From contig JANSLP010000008.1 in assembly GCA_029298735.1 (NCBI GenBank), forward strand, positions 62,001 through 126,000: a stretch of DNA of 64,000 nt, written 5' to 3'. Source of the DNA: Ophiostoma sp. CBS 140.51. Its lineage: Eukaryota > Ascomycota > Sordariomycetes > Ophiostomatales > Ophiostomataceae. Numbering within the stretch: the stretch's first letter is position 1; each line of letters opens with the position of its first letter. Below the pieces are notes generated by a model. That model saw nothing but the letters and a program-made list of their open reading frames with translations. It was not told the origin of the DNA and made no database searches. Below, piece after piece: positions 48,182 through 57,584 of the stretch. A program made the position numbers and the translations under genes.

Positions 48182-48824
48182 TCATGCCGTGGCAGTGGCG
48201 GCGGGAGCAGCAGCGGGCTCCTCAGTCTTGGTGGCAGCGACTGCAGACTTCTTGCCCAGGGCGTCGATGATGGGCTTCTCCAGCGACTCGGGCTTGGCGG
48301 TGCTGGCCCAGCGCTCAATGACGGCGCCGTCGCGGCCGATCAGGAACTTCTCAAAGTTCCACTTAATGCGCTTGAGGCCCAGCAGACCGGACTTGGACTC
48401 CTTGAGCCACTGGTAGAGGGGCGCGGCGCTGTCACCGTTGACGTCGATCTTGGAGAAGATGGGGAAGGAGACGCCGTAGTTGATCTGGCAGAAGGACTGG
48501 ATGTCGTCGTTGGAGCCGGGCTCCTGGGCGCCGAACTGGTTGCAGGGGAAACCCAGAATCTCAAAGTCCTCGCCGTACTTGCCGCGGAGGTCCTTGTACA
48601 GCTTCTCGAGGCCGCCGTACTGCGGGGTGAAGCCGCACTTGGAGGCGGTGTTGACAATCAGGACGACCTTGCCCTCGAACTTGTGGAGGTCAACCTCGTT
48701 GCCGGCCTCTGGAGGAAATGGTTAGCAAAGCTGAAAATTGGGAAAATCGAGCGAAGCGAGGACCAAGAAAAAGAAAAGACGTACTGTCAAGGGGCTTGAA
48801 ATCGTAGAGAGTCTTGCCAGCCAT
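48182..48824 (-). CDS. Cys-type glutathione peroxidase / thiol peroxidase (Gpx3/Hyr1-like)
   Basis: Small thiol peroxidase, 188 residues, from exons 48824-48785 and 48708-48182; the intron begins GTACGT and has TGCTAAC before its CAG acceptor. It reduces hydroperoxides with thioredoxin or glutathione and, in yeast, its homologue Hyr1/Gpx3 is also the peroxide sensor that oxidises Yap1. Seen: peroxidatic Cys38 in NTASKCGFTPQ, the CNQFGAQEPG motif with Gln71, the KWNFEKFL motif with Trp130 and Asn131, and a resolving Cys87 in the expected SFCQINYGVSFP position. No selenocysteine codon is used. The C-terminus has an Ala-rich extension of about 20 residues beyond the usual end. Expected in cytosol. 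A Yap1-like site lies about 210 bp upstream. Confidence 0.96.
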
Positions 48825-51269
48825 TCTGATAGTGTGTGGTTATTGTTTGGAGAAACGAAAAAGAGTCGTCGAGTGGGTTGGACTTGTGAGTTGGTAGAGG
48901 TCGTGGTGGACAGAAAAGTGAGAGACTGTTGAATTCTTTGATGTGAACGAGCTTCAAACAAAAAAAGTTGCGACACGATGGGCGGGCAGTAGCTTCCTTT
49001 TACGCTTTTCCAGCATGTGCCCCGTTTCCGCCACTTAGTAATCTTGGCAATGGCCCTGTGGAATTACGAACCCCGTTTGCTCTTTCCTTTTCATGTCTTT
49101 GCCTTCCTTGACATTCTTTGCTCCTTCTTTTTGCGCTTCAGAAAACGGACCAGACCACCGACAGGGCAGTCGCGGACTGAGCGACCATCCCACCTTCCAC
49201 GCGTTAACACCCTAGCTAGCGAGGTCCGGTACGGCGCACATGTTCAGAACAGAGTCTTGTTTGCACAGTGACGACAGAAAACAGCAGAAAGAGGGCGCTC
49301 TGTTCCCCTCTTCCAAATAACAGAAATAACGCCATGCCATTGCGGGTATCCAGTATCCTTTTTGTTTAACTTGTGTCTGGGTGGCTCTTGCCTGCCTGGC
49401 TGTCTTCTCCCACGTTCCTTCCCTCTCTGTCGCTCCCTTCCTGCCGTGCGAACCATGTGCGTTTCATCGCCTCCATGCCGAGTTTGGGAAGTGGCAATGG
49501 AGCTTGTGTGTAATCCTGGAACAAGGTCTTTGTATCTTTGCCTTCCCCCTGTCAACGCCAACAGTCTGTACCTGAACCGTTGTGCTCGTAGTGATGGCAG
49601 GAACGGTTCACAAGCTCACCAGGTAGAATTCAATATCACAGTGCACAATGTGCTGGGCAGCGAAAGGCACACAACAATACAACTTTTTTTTGTTGGACAC
49701 AGACATGCAACGGAGCTCTCCTCTTTGCGTTCGACTCCTTCCGCCCCCGCTCACCTGAAGCTAAGCCCGGAAGTGGCGGGCTTCCGAGCACCAGTGACGT
49801 GATCTCAGCGCAATCCCAGCGCATGGGAGCAGCAATTGGCTCGGTCCTCTCTTTTTCGCTTTCTTGGGCGAACTGAAGCTCCAGGGATCCACTCTTATTT
49901 ATTTGGAATCCCGTCTGCCACCAAAAACCTCCTAAACTCCCCCAGAACCACGCCCTGGGCTGCGCTGGACAAGCCGCGGCACGTCTTGGCTGGCTGGTTC
50001 CAGGCCCTCCAAAAAGCTCGAAAATAGCACCAAAAAACCACCGGATCGCTGAATTGCTCCGGAGGCCGCAAAAAACTACCACACATGGTGGGCCGGCGAC
50101 GCAACGATGGAATCAAGCCGAGGGATGTCACTCCTCTTTGTGCGCCTTCCTTTTCTCTGAGTGCGAGTTGGTGCGAATTTGTGCGAGCTCGCCCGCACGG
50201 CACTTTCCGTACATCGCGCCTTCCCCGAGGAGCAAGTTTGCGACGATATTAATCCCTCCGTACAGAGGCTTTTATTCCTTCCTTCTATTGTGCCGACTGT
50301 ATGGAGCATCACTCTTCCCACAAGCACACTTTGATAACACTGATAAGACGATTTGAGGCAGCCCACGACTGGTAACACAGAAAGGGAGCAAACAAGACAA
50401 AGAAACCGAAAGTTGCGCACCACTAAATGTAAGACAACAACGCACAGCAGCAGACAAAGATCTCGAAAGATGTCCTTGATTACACCATCGCCTGATTCCA
50501 GTGCCGGCGTTGGCATGGCTGGCCTTGCAACCCTTCGAGGAAGCTCAGCCTGGAGCCCAACTGAACTGAAATCTTCGTTCCAAATGTTTTTTGTGGAATA
50601 CTCGTGTGTTTCCAGCCTTGTTCAGCCCAGTAGCCTAGCAGGCCATGCCAAATCAAAGTTGCAAAAGAGCTAAAGTGCTAAACCGCGAAAATTGCTAAAT
50701 CATGAAAGTCCAATCTGTCAAAGCACATCAGTAGTGTAGATCTGATCTCTGTCAAATCAAAGCTTCCCATTCGGCCTCGTTTGCGCTTTCCTATCATCTG
50801 TGCACGTCTTGTCCTTTGCACCTTCCCGCCCAATCGTCGTCGCCCCAGAGCTCAGAATAAGCTCAGGATCATATCCCCGCCGCCTGCACTCCTACATGCG
50901 AGGGACAACCGAGCGACCCCACTCTCAGCTCCTCCACTGACGTCTTGCCGCCAATTTGTTAATCTACGACTACGGAGTACACACAACGGACTCCTGTCAT
51001 ACGGCCCAACCAGTCAACACCAAGACGACCCAAGAACGACCCTGATAGACGATAGACCCGGCTACCCGAACACAAGCTCTCTCGCAGCCCTGGCCCTATT
51101 TTGGAAGCTTTCCTCGAACCCCTGGCGCTTACCTCTATTCCGTCTGCGCTGTAATCAAGACGCCTCTCTCTGGGCTCTCGGTGTTCTCGGCTCTCTGGGA
51201 GCACTCTGGTCCAGGCAAGCCTCGACTGCAGGACATCATTCGTCCACACGTGGACTGGGACTTAACAAC
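48825..51269. promoter_or_regulatory. 2.4 kb divergent intergenic region, GPX / FAD oxidoreductase
   Basis: Upstream of both genes. It contains the TTAGTAA site at 49035-49041 and a TACGGAGTA motif at 50971-50979. The frame of the FAD oxidoreductase is open back to 50781, but the extra part reads as leader sequence. Confidence 0.55.
49035..49041. promoter_or_regulatory. Yap1/AP-1-like response element TTAGTAA
   Basis: TTAGTAA (TTACTAA on the minus strand) is the classical fungal AP-1 (Yap1) site. It is 211 bp upstream of the glutathione peroxidase start, a promoter position that fits oxidative-stress control. Functional use is inferred. Confidence 0.45.
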
Positions 51270-52703
51270 ATGGCCGACACTACCCCTGCTGGTGTCCCGC
51301 CGCCACAGGCGACGTTGGATCAACGACAACGACACTTTGTTATCGTGGGCGGCGGCGTTATCGGTGCGACGACGGCCTATTTTCTGACACGGCATCCGAG
51401 ATACAACCGCGACCTGCACCGCATCACCCTGCTCGAGGCTACGGCCACTATCGCTGCCGGTGCTTCGGGCAAGGCTGGTGGGTTATTGGGTCTCTGGGCC
51501 TACCCAGAGGAGCTCGTCCCGCTGTCATATCGTCTGCATCGCGAGCTGGCTGACGAGCACGGTGGTGCCCAGAGATGGGGTTATCGCAAGGTCGGATGCG
51601 GGCACATCCAGGCGGAGGTCAGCCAGGTCGATCTAGACCGGCGAGCAGCAGAGGTGGCGGCAAAGAAAGGCGAGAAGGGTGACGCCGAAGAAAAGAAAGA
51701 CATAGTCGATTATGCGAAGCCACCAATAACGGAGGAGACCACAACCGTGGATGCAAAGCCAGAGGCACAAAAGAAATGGGAGAAGCTACCGAAGCAGGAC
51801 GAGCATGCCGCCAGCTTGCTGTCACCATCGGTGCTCCCACCAGACCTCGACTGGATCGACCCAACCGTCGTCCAGTCCTACGACCAGATGGGCGTACCAG
51901 GAGCCTACGATACTGCCCAGGTTCATCCTTACCACTTTACGACGTCCATGGCCGCCTTGGCCGCTGAGAAGGGAGTTGACATCCGTCTGAATGCCCAGGT
52001 CACAAAGATTGACTCAAAGGGCAATGATGAAGCGGCCGCATCCCATACTATCGAGTACCTCGACCGCTCCTCTTCCACGACACAGACTCTCGCCGATATT
52101 ACCGACGTCGTCGTTGCTGCAGGACCCTGGACGGGCGTTGTCTTGCCACGCACAAAAGTCGAGGGCCTGCGCGCGCACAGTGTCGTCTGGGACGCCGATG
52201 TCTCGGCCTATGCCGTCTTTACCGACGTCGGCTTGCCGTCCAATTACGTCCCCAAACACCGCCTCGAGGCCGGCCAAAAGCGCCGCCGCCACCGTGGACG
52301 GGTCGACCCAGAAATCTATGCCCGGCCCTTTAGCGAAGTCTATGCCTGCGGCGAGCCTGACTCGAGTGTCCCGCTGCCTGCCACAGCTGATCTCGTCCAG
52401 AGTGACGACCTGCAGTGTGCCGACCTGGTTGCCTACTGCAGTACTTTCAGTCCAGCCCTGGCTGTGGCACCCATCAAGGCTACTCAGGCATGCTATCTGC
52501 CCCGTCATATTCGCTTTGGCGATGAGCGTGCACCACTAATCGGCCGCACAAACACTCCTGGTCTTTGGGTAGCTTCGGGTCACACGTGCTGGGGCATTCA
52601 GAACAGCCCGGCAACAGGGTGCTTAATGGCCGAGATGCTGCTCGATGGTGAGGCCAAAAGTGCCGACGTGTCAAAATTTGACCCGCGCAAGTTCAAGATT
52701 TAG
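51270..52703 (+). CDS. FAD-dependent oxidoreductase, DAO fold (Tda3-like)
   Basis: 477-residue D-amino-acid-oxidase-fold flavoprotein. The frame is open 163 codons further upstream, but I place the start at 51270 (MADTTPAGVPPPQ): the upstream residues are low-complexity, and the FAD-binding fold begins shortly after this Met. Seen: HFVIVGGGVIGATTAYFL (residues 22-39) with the GxGxxG dinucleotide motif, the AAGASGKAGGLLGLWAYP loop, a Lys/Glu-rich insertion at about 125-170, ADITDVVVAAGPWTG in the FAD domain, and the C-terminal RAPLIGRTNTPGLWVASGHTCWGIQNSPATG that closes the FAD site. It resembles yeast Tda3, which is linked to endosome-Golgi traffic; the chemical substrate is unknown. No intron. 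Confidence 0.85.
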   Translation: MADTTPAGVPPPQATLDQRQRHFVIVGGGVIGATTAYFLTRHPRYNRDLHRITLLEATATIAAGASGKAGGLLGLWAYPEELVPLSYRLHRELADEHGGAQRWGYRKVGCGHIQAEVSQVDLDRRAAEVAAKKGEKGDAEEKKDIVDYAKPPITEETTTVDAKPEAQKKWEKLPKQDEHAASLLSPSVLPPDLDWIDPTVVQSYDQMGVPGAYDTAQVHPYHFTTSMAALAAEKGVDIRLNAQVTKIDSKGNDEAAASHTIEYLDRSSSTTQTLADITDVVVAAGPWTGVVLPRTKVEGLRAHSVVWDADVSAYAVFTDVGLPSNYVPKHRLEAGQKRRRHRGRVDPEIYARPFSEVYACGEPDSSVPLPATADLVQSDDLQCADLVAYCSTFSPALAVAPIKATQACYLPRHIRFGDERAPLIGRTNTPGLWVASGHTCWGIQNSPATGCLMAEMLLDGEAKSADVSKFDPRKFKI

Positions 52704-53123
52704 AGTAGGCGGCGTTGTTGGAAAGGAGGATCAGAAGTTGGTGACGATGTGGTGAACAAAATGCCATTTGGTAGAGTACCGTATATTTAGCATATTTACA
52801 GCACATTTAGAGTAGAATACACTATATATTACAGCGCACTGGAGCGACCCGTCAGCAACACTTTCGACTAACACCAGCGAGTGGAGCTGCCAGTTCTTAT
52901 CGATAACCACACGTGCCGATAAGTGACCCGATAACAAAAAAAATTGTGAGAGCGAGCCAGCCTTCTGTTAGCGATCCGCCAATTTTTCCCATACTTTTTT
53001 CTTCAGCATCATCGACATCGGCGAATTCCAACTTTACAACAAACACCCCTTTCGCCTTCGATTTCGTCCCGACTGTCCTCCTTTTTTTTTAGTACCACAT
53101 ACTTTCCCCCCAGAACACACAAA
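52704..53123 (+). promoter_or_regulatory. Intergenic region upstream of NOP16 with GATA motif cluster
   Basis: 420 bp between tandem genes. TATCGATA (52898-52905) and GATAA at 52902-52906, 52918-52922 and 52930-52934, plus TTATC at 52897-52901, fall within 40 bp, with CACGTG-like sequence between them. A pyrimidine-rich stretch precedes the NOP16 start. Confidence 0.45.
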
Positions 53124-53999
53124 ATGGGCCGTTCTGTCCGCCAAAAACGGAAGGCGCGGTCCTCGCGGCCGACCGTCCGGCAGTCCAACAACCGCGCCCG
53201 TCCCGTTAACCCTACGGGTAACGCCATCATCGCCGAGAACTGGGACAAGGCCCAGACCCTGTCGCAAAACTACCGCCGCCTCGGTCTCATGAACCGCCTC
53301 AAGGTCACCACGGGCGGTATCGAGCGTCTCGGTACCGATGTCGTCAAGGAGCGCGCTGCCGCCAACTCCAAGACGGACGCACGCATCGAGCACTACATCG
53401 ACCCCTTCAACAAGACGGCCAACGAGATTTTGGGTGACAAGAGACAGGCACCCGCCAAGTCGTCTTCGTCTTCGTCAAATGTCCGCGAAGTCCGCGTCGA
53501 GCGCGACGCCAACGGCAAGATTGTGCGCATTCTGGGCGACGCCGCACCCGCGCATAACCCGCTCAACGATTTCCTGAACGATTTGGAGGACGAGGAGGAG
53601 GAGGAAGAGGAGGAGGCGGCTGGCAAGACCTACGAGGAGTGGGGCGGCATCGAGGAGGCGCCCAAGACAAAGTCCAAGAAGAAGCTGGAGAAGCAGGCTG
53701 CTGCCAAGGCCCAGGCTGCTGCTTCTACTTCGACTGCCAGCACACCCGTAGTTGCTGCCCTCGAGCAGCTCGCCAGCCGGCCCGTTGGCCCCAAGCACAT
53801 CCGTCACCAGAGCCAAGCTGAGCGCGCCTGGCTGCAGACGCTCGTCGACCACTACGGTGAGACCAATCCCAGCGATGCCACTCTGGCTGCCATGGCCTTT
53901 GACCGCCGGCGCAACCCCTTCCAGCGCACTGCCAACGACATTCGGCGGCGGTTGGCTACCTTCCGGGCCGAGGGCGGTGCTGCCGGCGTGAAAGTATAA
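53124..53999 (+). CDS. NOP16: Nucleolar protein 16 (60S ribosomal subunit biogenesis)
   Basis: 291-residue basic protein of the Nop16 family, a late-nucleolar assembly factor of pre-60S particles. The N-terminus MGRSVRQKRKARSSRP and the NPTGNAIIAENWDKAQTLSQNYRRLGLMNRL block are diagnostic. The middle part has VREVRVERDANGKIVRILGD and NPLNDFLNDLED followed by an acidic Glu run (about residues 154-165), then a Lys/Ala-rich linker. The C-terminus has the conserved SQAERAWLQTLVDHYGE…DATLAAMAFDRRRNPFQRTANDIRRRL. It is longer than the yeast protein because of the linker. Single exon; complete. Confidence 0.95.
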   Translation: MGRSVRQKRKARSSRPTVRQSNNRARPVNPTGNAIIAENWDKAQTLSQNYRRLGLMNRLKVTTGGIERLGTDVVKERAAANSKTDARIEHYIDPFNKTANEILGDKRQAPAKSSSSSSNVREVRVERDANGKIVRILGDAAPAHNPLNDFLNDLEDEEEEEEEEAAGKTYEEWGGIEEAPKTKSKKKLEKQAAAKAQAAASTSTASTPVVAALEQLASRPVGPKHIRHQSQAERAWLQTLVDHYGETNPSDATLAAMAFDRRRNPFQRTANDIRRRLATFRAEGGAAGVKV

Positions 54000-54696
54000 G
54001 CGAAGATAAAAGCGTTGTATTTTTTGTACTTTTCTTCTTTCTTTTCTTATATTCTCCTTCTGCATAGTTTATGCGGCGCATGGCGTTTTCATTTGCTTGT
54101 TCGTTGGGTAGATTTCTGTTTTCTAAGGCAGGGCGGTATATCTGCAGCCAAATTTATAAATTGTCCAATTCAAGCATTATTTTGCTAGACGTCCTATCTC
54201 TCCTGTGAACGCTATCGTGCGGTTTCAAGAAGTTCTTCAATATTCATCCACTGATATGACAAAGTGCACCTTCCCTTCTGCACATTTAATACTCCGTATA
54301 TGTAGTAATTACTCTTCCGAAAATACAGGGCAGGCACAACTCAGGGACCGCTGTGATTAGTGGCAGGTGCAGCCGGTCGACAGCGGGGTCCATTGGTGCT
54401 AAAATGCCAGCGAACCATACGGCAGGCGCAAATGGTGAAAATGGAGGGAGGAGGCACCTGGTGGAGACGCGTCGCTGTTGCCCCAATTGACGATTGACAG
54501 CACTGCCATCATTGCCCAAAAATTGGTGTTAACCACCAAAAGTCAACAAACCCGTGAAATTGTCACGTTGACTTGACATCGCGATCAACCCACCTCATAA
54601 CGTCGTCACCTATCGTGCAGCGAGCGCTATCCACGATCCTTCCATTTCCGACAACTCTCCTCCCTCTTTCTGCCGACAGTCATCCCCTCCTCCATT
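54000..54696 (+). promoter_or_regulatory. Intergenic region, NOP16 to CDC16
   Basis: 0.7 kb holding the NOP16 3' region (T-rich, 54010-54060) and the CDC16 promoter. A TACTCCGTA motif is at 54290-54298. Nothing else recognised. Confidence 0.5.
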
Positions 54697-57291
54697 ATGG
54701 AGCCCTTCCTGCGCGACTGGCGCCAGGACGCGCTCAACAAGGCCCAATACGATTCGGCCATCTTCATCGGCGACAAGTTGCTCGCACTCACCGGCGCCGA
54801 CGAGGATGCCTTTTGGCTCGCACAGGTCCATTTCGCCATGGGTAACTACACTCGTGCTCAGGCCCTGCTGTCCAAGTCCGACCTCATCGCCCGCAACGCG
54901 TCGTGTCGCTACCTTGCCGCACACTGTCTTATCAAGCAGAGCCGCTTCGACGACGCGCTCGCCGTACTTGGCGAACGGAACCCGACACACCTGATCCCGA
55001 CCTCGGCCAACAAGCGAAAAGCGCCGAGCGGAGCAGGTGCTGCGGGTGGTGGCGAGAAAGCACAGGCTGCGGGTGGCAGCAGTAACAACAACACAGCCAA
55101 CAACAACGAACGAGGGGCAGCAAGTAGCACAGCAACCAACGCACCAGGAAACCACGGCGGCAAGAAATCGACGACATTTGGTGCAGGAAGCAAGTCCTCG
55201 ACAGCAGCAAAGGGCCATGCTAACAGCCGGTCCATTGGCGGCGCCGCAGACAGGGGAGACCGCGCAGGATCTTCGCTGGAAAACAGGCGGCGAGAACGCG
55301 AGGCTAGCATAGAGGCCGAAGCTGCTGCCGCTGCGGCGGCGGCGGCGGCAGCTGTAGCGGCCTCTGCAGCAGCGGCAGCCGCCGTGGCCGCCGCAGAAGC
55401 GTCCAACCGGCGCTACGAGGCCGGCATGTGCTATCTGCGTGGTATCTGCTATGCGAAGCAGAACGTCTTTGACCGGGCCAAGGAATGCTACAAGGACGCC
55501 GTGCGCATCGACGTGCAGTGCTTCGAGGCCTTCCAGCAGCTCACCAAGAACCAGCTCATGGCGCCCGACGAGGAGTGGGAGTTCCTCGAGTCGCTCAACT
55601 TTGACAGCATCGCCCTGGGCCACTTCCCGTCTGGCGAGAACGGCAGCACATCCACCGAAGACGCCATCCAAGAGGCGGCCGACTTCACACGAATGCTGTA
55701 CAGCACACGACTCTCCAAATACCGGAACCCGGAGACTTTCGCCGCTGCCGCCGAGTCGCTTGCATCACACTACCGCCTGGGTAACAACGCCGACCTGCTG
55801 TTGGCACGTGCCGACCTGGCCTACACACAATGTCGCTACGAAGATGCTCTGGCCCTCACGAGCGCCGTTCTCGAAGAGGACCGATACAACTTTGGTGCCT
55901 ACCCTCTACACCTGGCCTGTCTCTTTGAGCTGCGCATGAAGAATGTACTATTCCTCGTGGCCCACGACCTGGCCGACCAGCATCCCGAAGAGCCATGCAC
56001 GTGGCTAGCTGTCGGTGTCTACTACTTTGCCACAGAACGGATTGCAGAGGCACGTCGTTACTTCAGCAAGGCTAGCATGATGGACGCTCACTATGGCCCG
56101 GCGTGGATCGGCTTTGCGCACACATTTGCCGCCGAGGGCGAGCACGACCAGGCCATCTCGGCCTACTCGACGGCCGCCCGCCTCTTTACGGGTACACACC
56201 TCCCCCAAGTCTTTCTGGGTATGCAGCACCACGCCATGAACAATATGACGGTGGCCGAGGAGTTCTTGAAGACGGCCTATAGTCTATGCCGTGAGGACCC
56301 ACTGCTGCTCAACGAGATGGGCGTTGTGTGCTACCACCAGGACCGGGCCAAGGACGCTGCCACGCTGTTCCGCAAGGCTTTGGAGGTGGCCGACGATATG
56401 GACTGTGACCCACAGGCATGGCTTAGTGCGCGCACAAACCTGGGTCACGCCTACCGCCGCATGCGCCTGTTCCGTGAAGCTCTGGCTCAGTTCGACGAGG
56501 TGCTGCGACTGGGCGGCAAGAATGCATCCGTCTTCTCGGCCAAGGGTTTGATCTTGCTCGAGCGTGGCCGTCCAGACGAAGCGGCTGTCGTGCTGCATGA
56601 GGCCCTTGCTATACGACCGCAAGACCCCATTGCCACCGATCTGCTCAACAAAGCGCTATTCGAAATGTCCGTGAGCAGCAACGTGCTGCAGCTCACGGGC
56701 GGCAATATCGCCGGCGCAGGTCCCAGTGGTATGATTAGCAACATCGAAGACCAGGAGAACAGCTTGGGCCATGATATGGACATGAACCAGACTAGTAGGT
56801 TTGAAGCGGCTGTAGACGACGATATAGACGCCGCCACAGCAACCAACTTTGAACAAGACCTCCTTCAGAAACGCATCATTGCACGGCAACAACTGACCGA
56901 TGCTGTCGGCGGAGGTCCTGCTGCCTCGGTACGGGCTTCTCGGCTGAAGCAGAAGCGGAAGAGCAAAGGGAAAGGGAAGAGCCTAGGAGGAGGCGGCTCA
57001 GACGACTTTACAGGTGCCGTGGAGGGTGCTATGGAAGGCATCATGGAGGGAGGCAGCGGAGGTGGCGGCGGTGGAGACCTGCGTAGTGGTGATGGTGCTG
57101 CAGAGGCTAACGAAGGTAACGACTTGGCGGCCCGGATGCGGCAGCAGAGGCGCAACCCTTACATGGCGACACAACTACAACGACAGATGCGCAATGCGGC
57201 CACGGAAGCCCGGCGAGCTGTGGCTGAAGCTGCTGCTGCCAGAGGTGCAGGCGGTGCGCCAGTGGGCGAAGGTGGCGGTGGTGGTGAATAA
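54697..57291 (+). CDS. CDC16: Anaphase-promoting complex subunit CDC16/APC6 (TPR protein)
   Basis: 864-residue TPR scaffold of the anaphase-promoting complex/cyclosome, the ubiquitin ligase that drives exit from mitosis. The N-terminus MEPFLRDWRQDALNKAQYDSAIFIGDKLLALT and the following TPR helices match Cdc16/Cut9. After residue 95 there is a long low-complexity insertion with Asn, Ser and a poly-Ala tract at about 207-237, which ends where the TPRs resume (RRYEAGMCYLRGICYAKQNVFDRAKECY). The TPR superhelix continues with YNFGAYPLHLACLFEL, PEEPCTWLAVGVYYFATERIAEARRYFSKA, YGPAWIGFAHTFAAEGEHDQAI and ARTNLGHAYRRMRLFREALAQFDEVL. The C-terminal 150 residues are Gly/Ala-rich and probably disordered. 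Single exon. Confidence 0.94.
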   Translation: MEPFLRDWRQDALNKAQYDSAIFIGDKLLALTGADEDAFWLAQVHFAMGNYTRAQALLSKSDLIARNASCRYLAAHCLIKQSRFDDALAVLGERNPTHLIPTSANKRKAPSGAGAAGGGEKAQAAGGSSNNNTANNNERGAASSTATNAPGNHGGKKSTTFGAGSKSSTAAKGHANSRSIGGAADRGDRAGSSLENRRREREASIEAEAAAAAAAAAAAVAASAAAAAAVAAAEASNRRYEAGMCYLRGICYAKQNVFDRAKECYKDAVRIDVQCFEAFQQLTKNQLMAPDEEWEFLESLNFDSIALGHFPSGENGSTSTEDAIQEAADFTRMLYSTRLSKYRNPETFAAAAESLASHYRLGNNADLLLARADLAYTQCRYEDALALTSAVLEEDRYNFGAYPLHLACLFELRMKNVLFLVAHDLADQHPEEPCTWLAVGVYYFATERIAEARRYFSKASMMDAHYGPAWIGFAHTFAAEGEHDQAISAYSTAARLFTGTHLPQVFLGMQHHAMNNMTVAEEFLKTAYSLCREDPLLLNEMGVVCYHQDRAKDAATLFRKALEVADDMDCDPQAWLSARTNLGHAYRRMRLFREALAQFDEVLRLGGKNASVFSAKGLILLERGRPDEAAVVLHEALAIRPQDPIATDLLNKALFEMSVSSNVLQLTGGNIAGAGPSGMISNIEDQENSLGHDMDMNQTSRFEAAVDDDIDAATATNFEQDLLQKRIIARQQLTDAVGGGPAASVRASRLKQKRKSKGKGKSLGGGGSDDFTGAVEGAMEGIMEGGSGGGGGGDLRSGDGAAEANEGNDLAARMRQQRRNPYMATQLQRQMRNAATEARRAVAEAAAARGAGGAPVGEGGGGGE

Positions 57292-57584
57292 AGGAGGCAG
57301 TGGCATGCCTAAGCGTTTTCATACCATAATGTCTTTTACAGCGGGCGGCAATTGCATCGCATAGGAAATTACGACATGGCATGGGCTGGAGGAGCATTTA
57401 CAACGAACAATGGACGGGGGACATGGAGACGGCGTCATTATGGAACATGGGATTAATCACATTTGCATCACGGGAATGGGATGAAAAGGGGATCACATAA
57501 TATCTAGTTTATCTTATAAATTCAAAACAGGTCAAGATTATGTCGATAATATATGGCCACGATATGTTCACTTCCAGCCTTCCT
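57292..57584. terminator. Convergent 3' region, CDC16 / acetoacetyl-CoA synthetase
   Basis: 293 bp between two gene ends; AT-rich near 57490-57550. No gene or clear motif seen. Confidence 0.5.

Noticed and set aside
50781..51269. 163-codon N-terminal extension of the FAD oxidoreductase
   Set aside because: Low-complexity, no family resemblance, and contains a TACGGAGTA intergenic motif; the FAD fold starts shortly after the later Met at 51270.
54610..55671. 353-codon minus-strand frame opposite CDC16
   Set aside because: Antisense shadow: strong codon bias of the real gene leaves the opposite strand open. The translation is Cys/Arg/Ala-rich noise.
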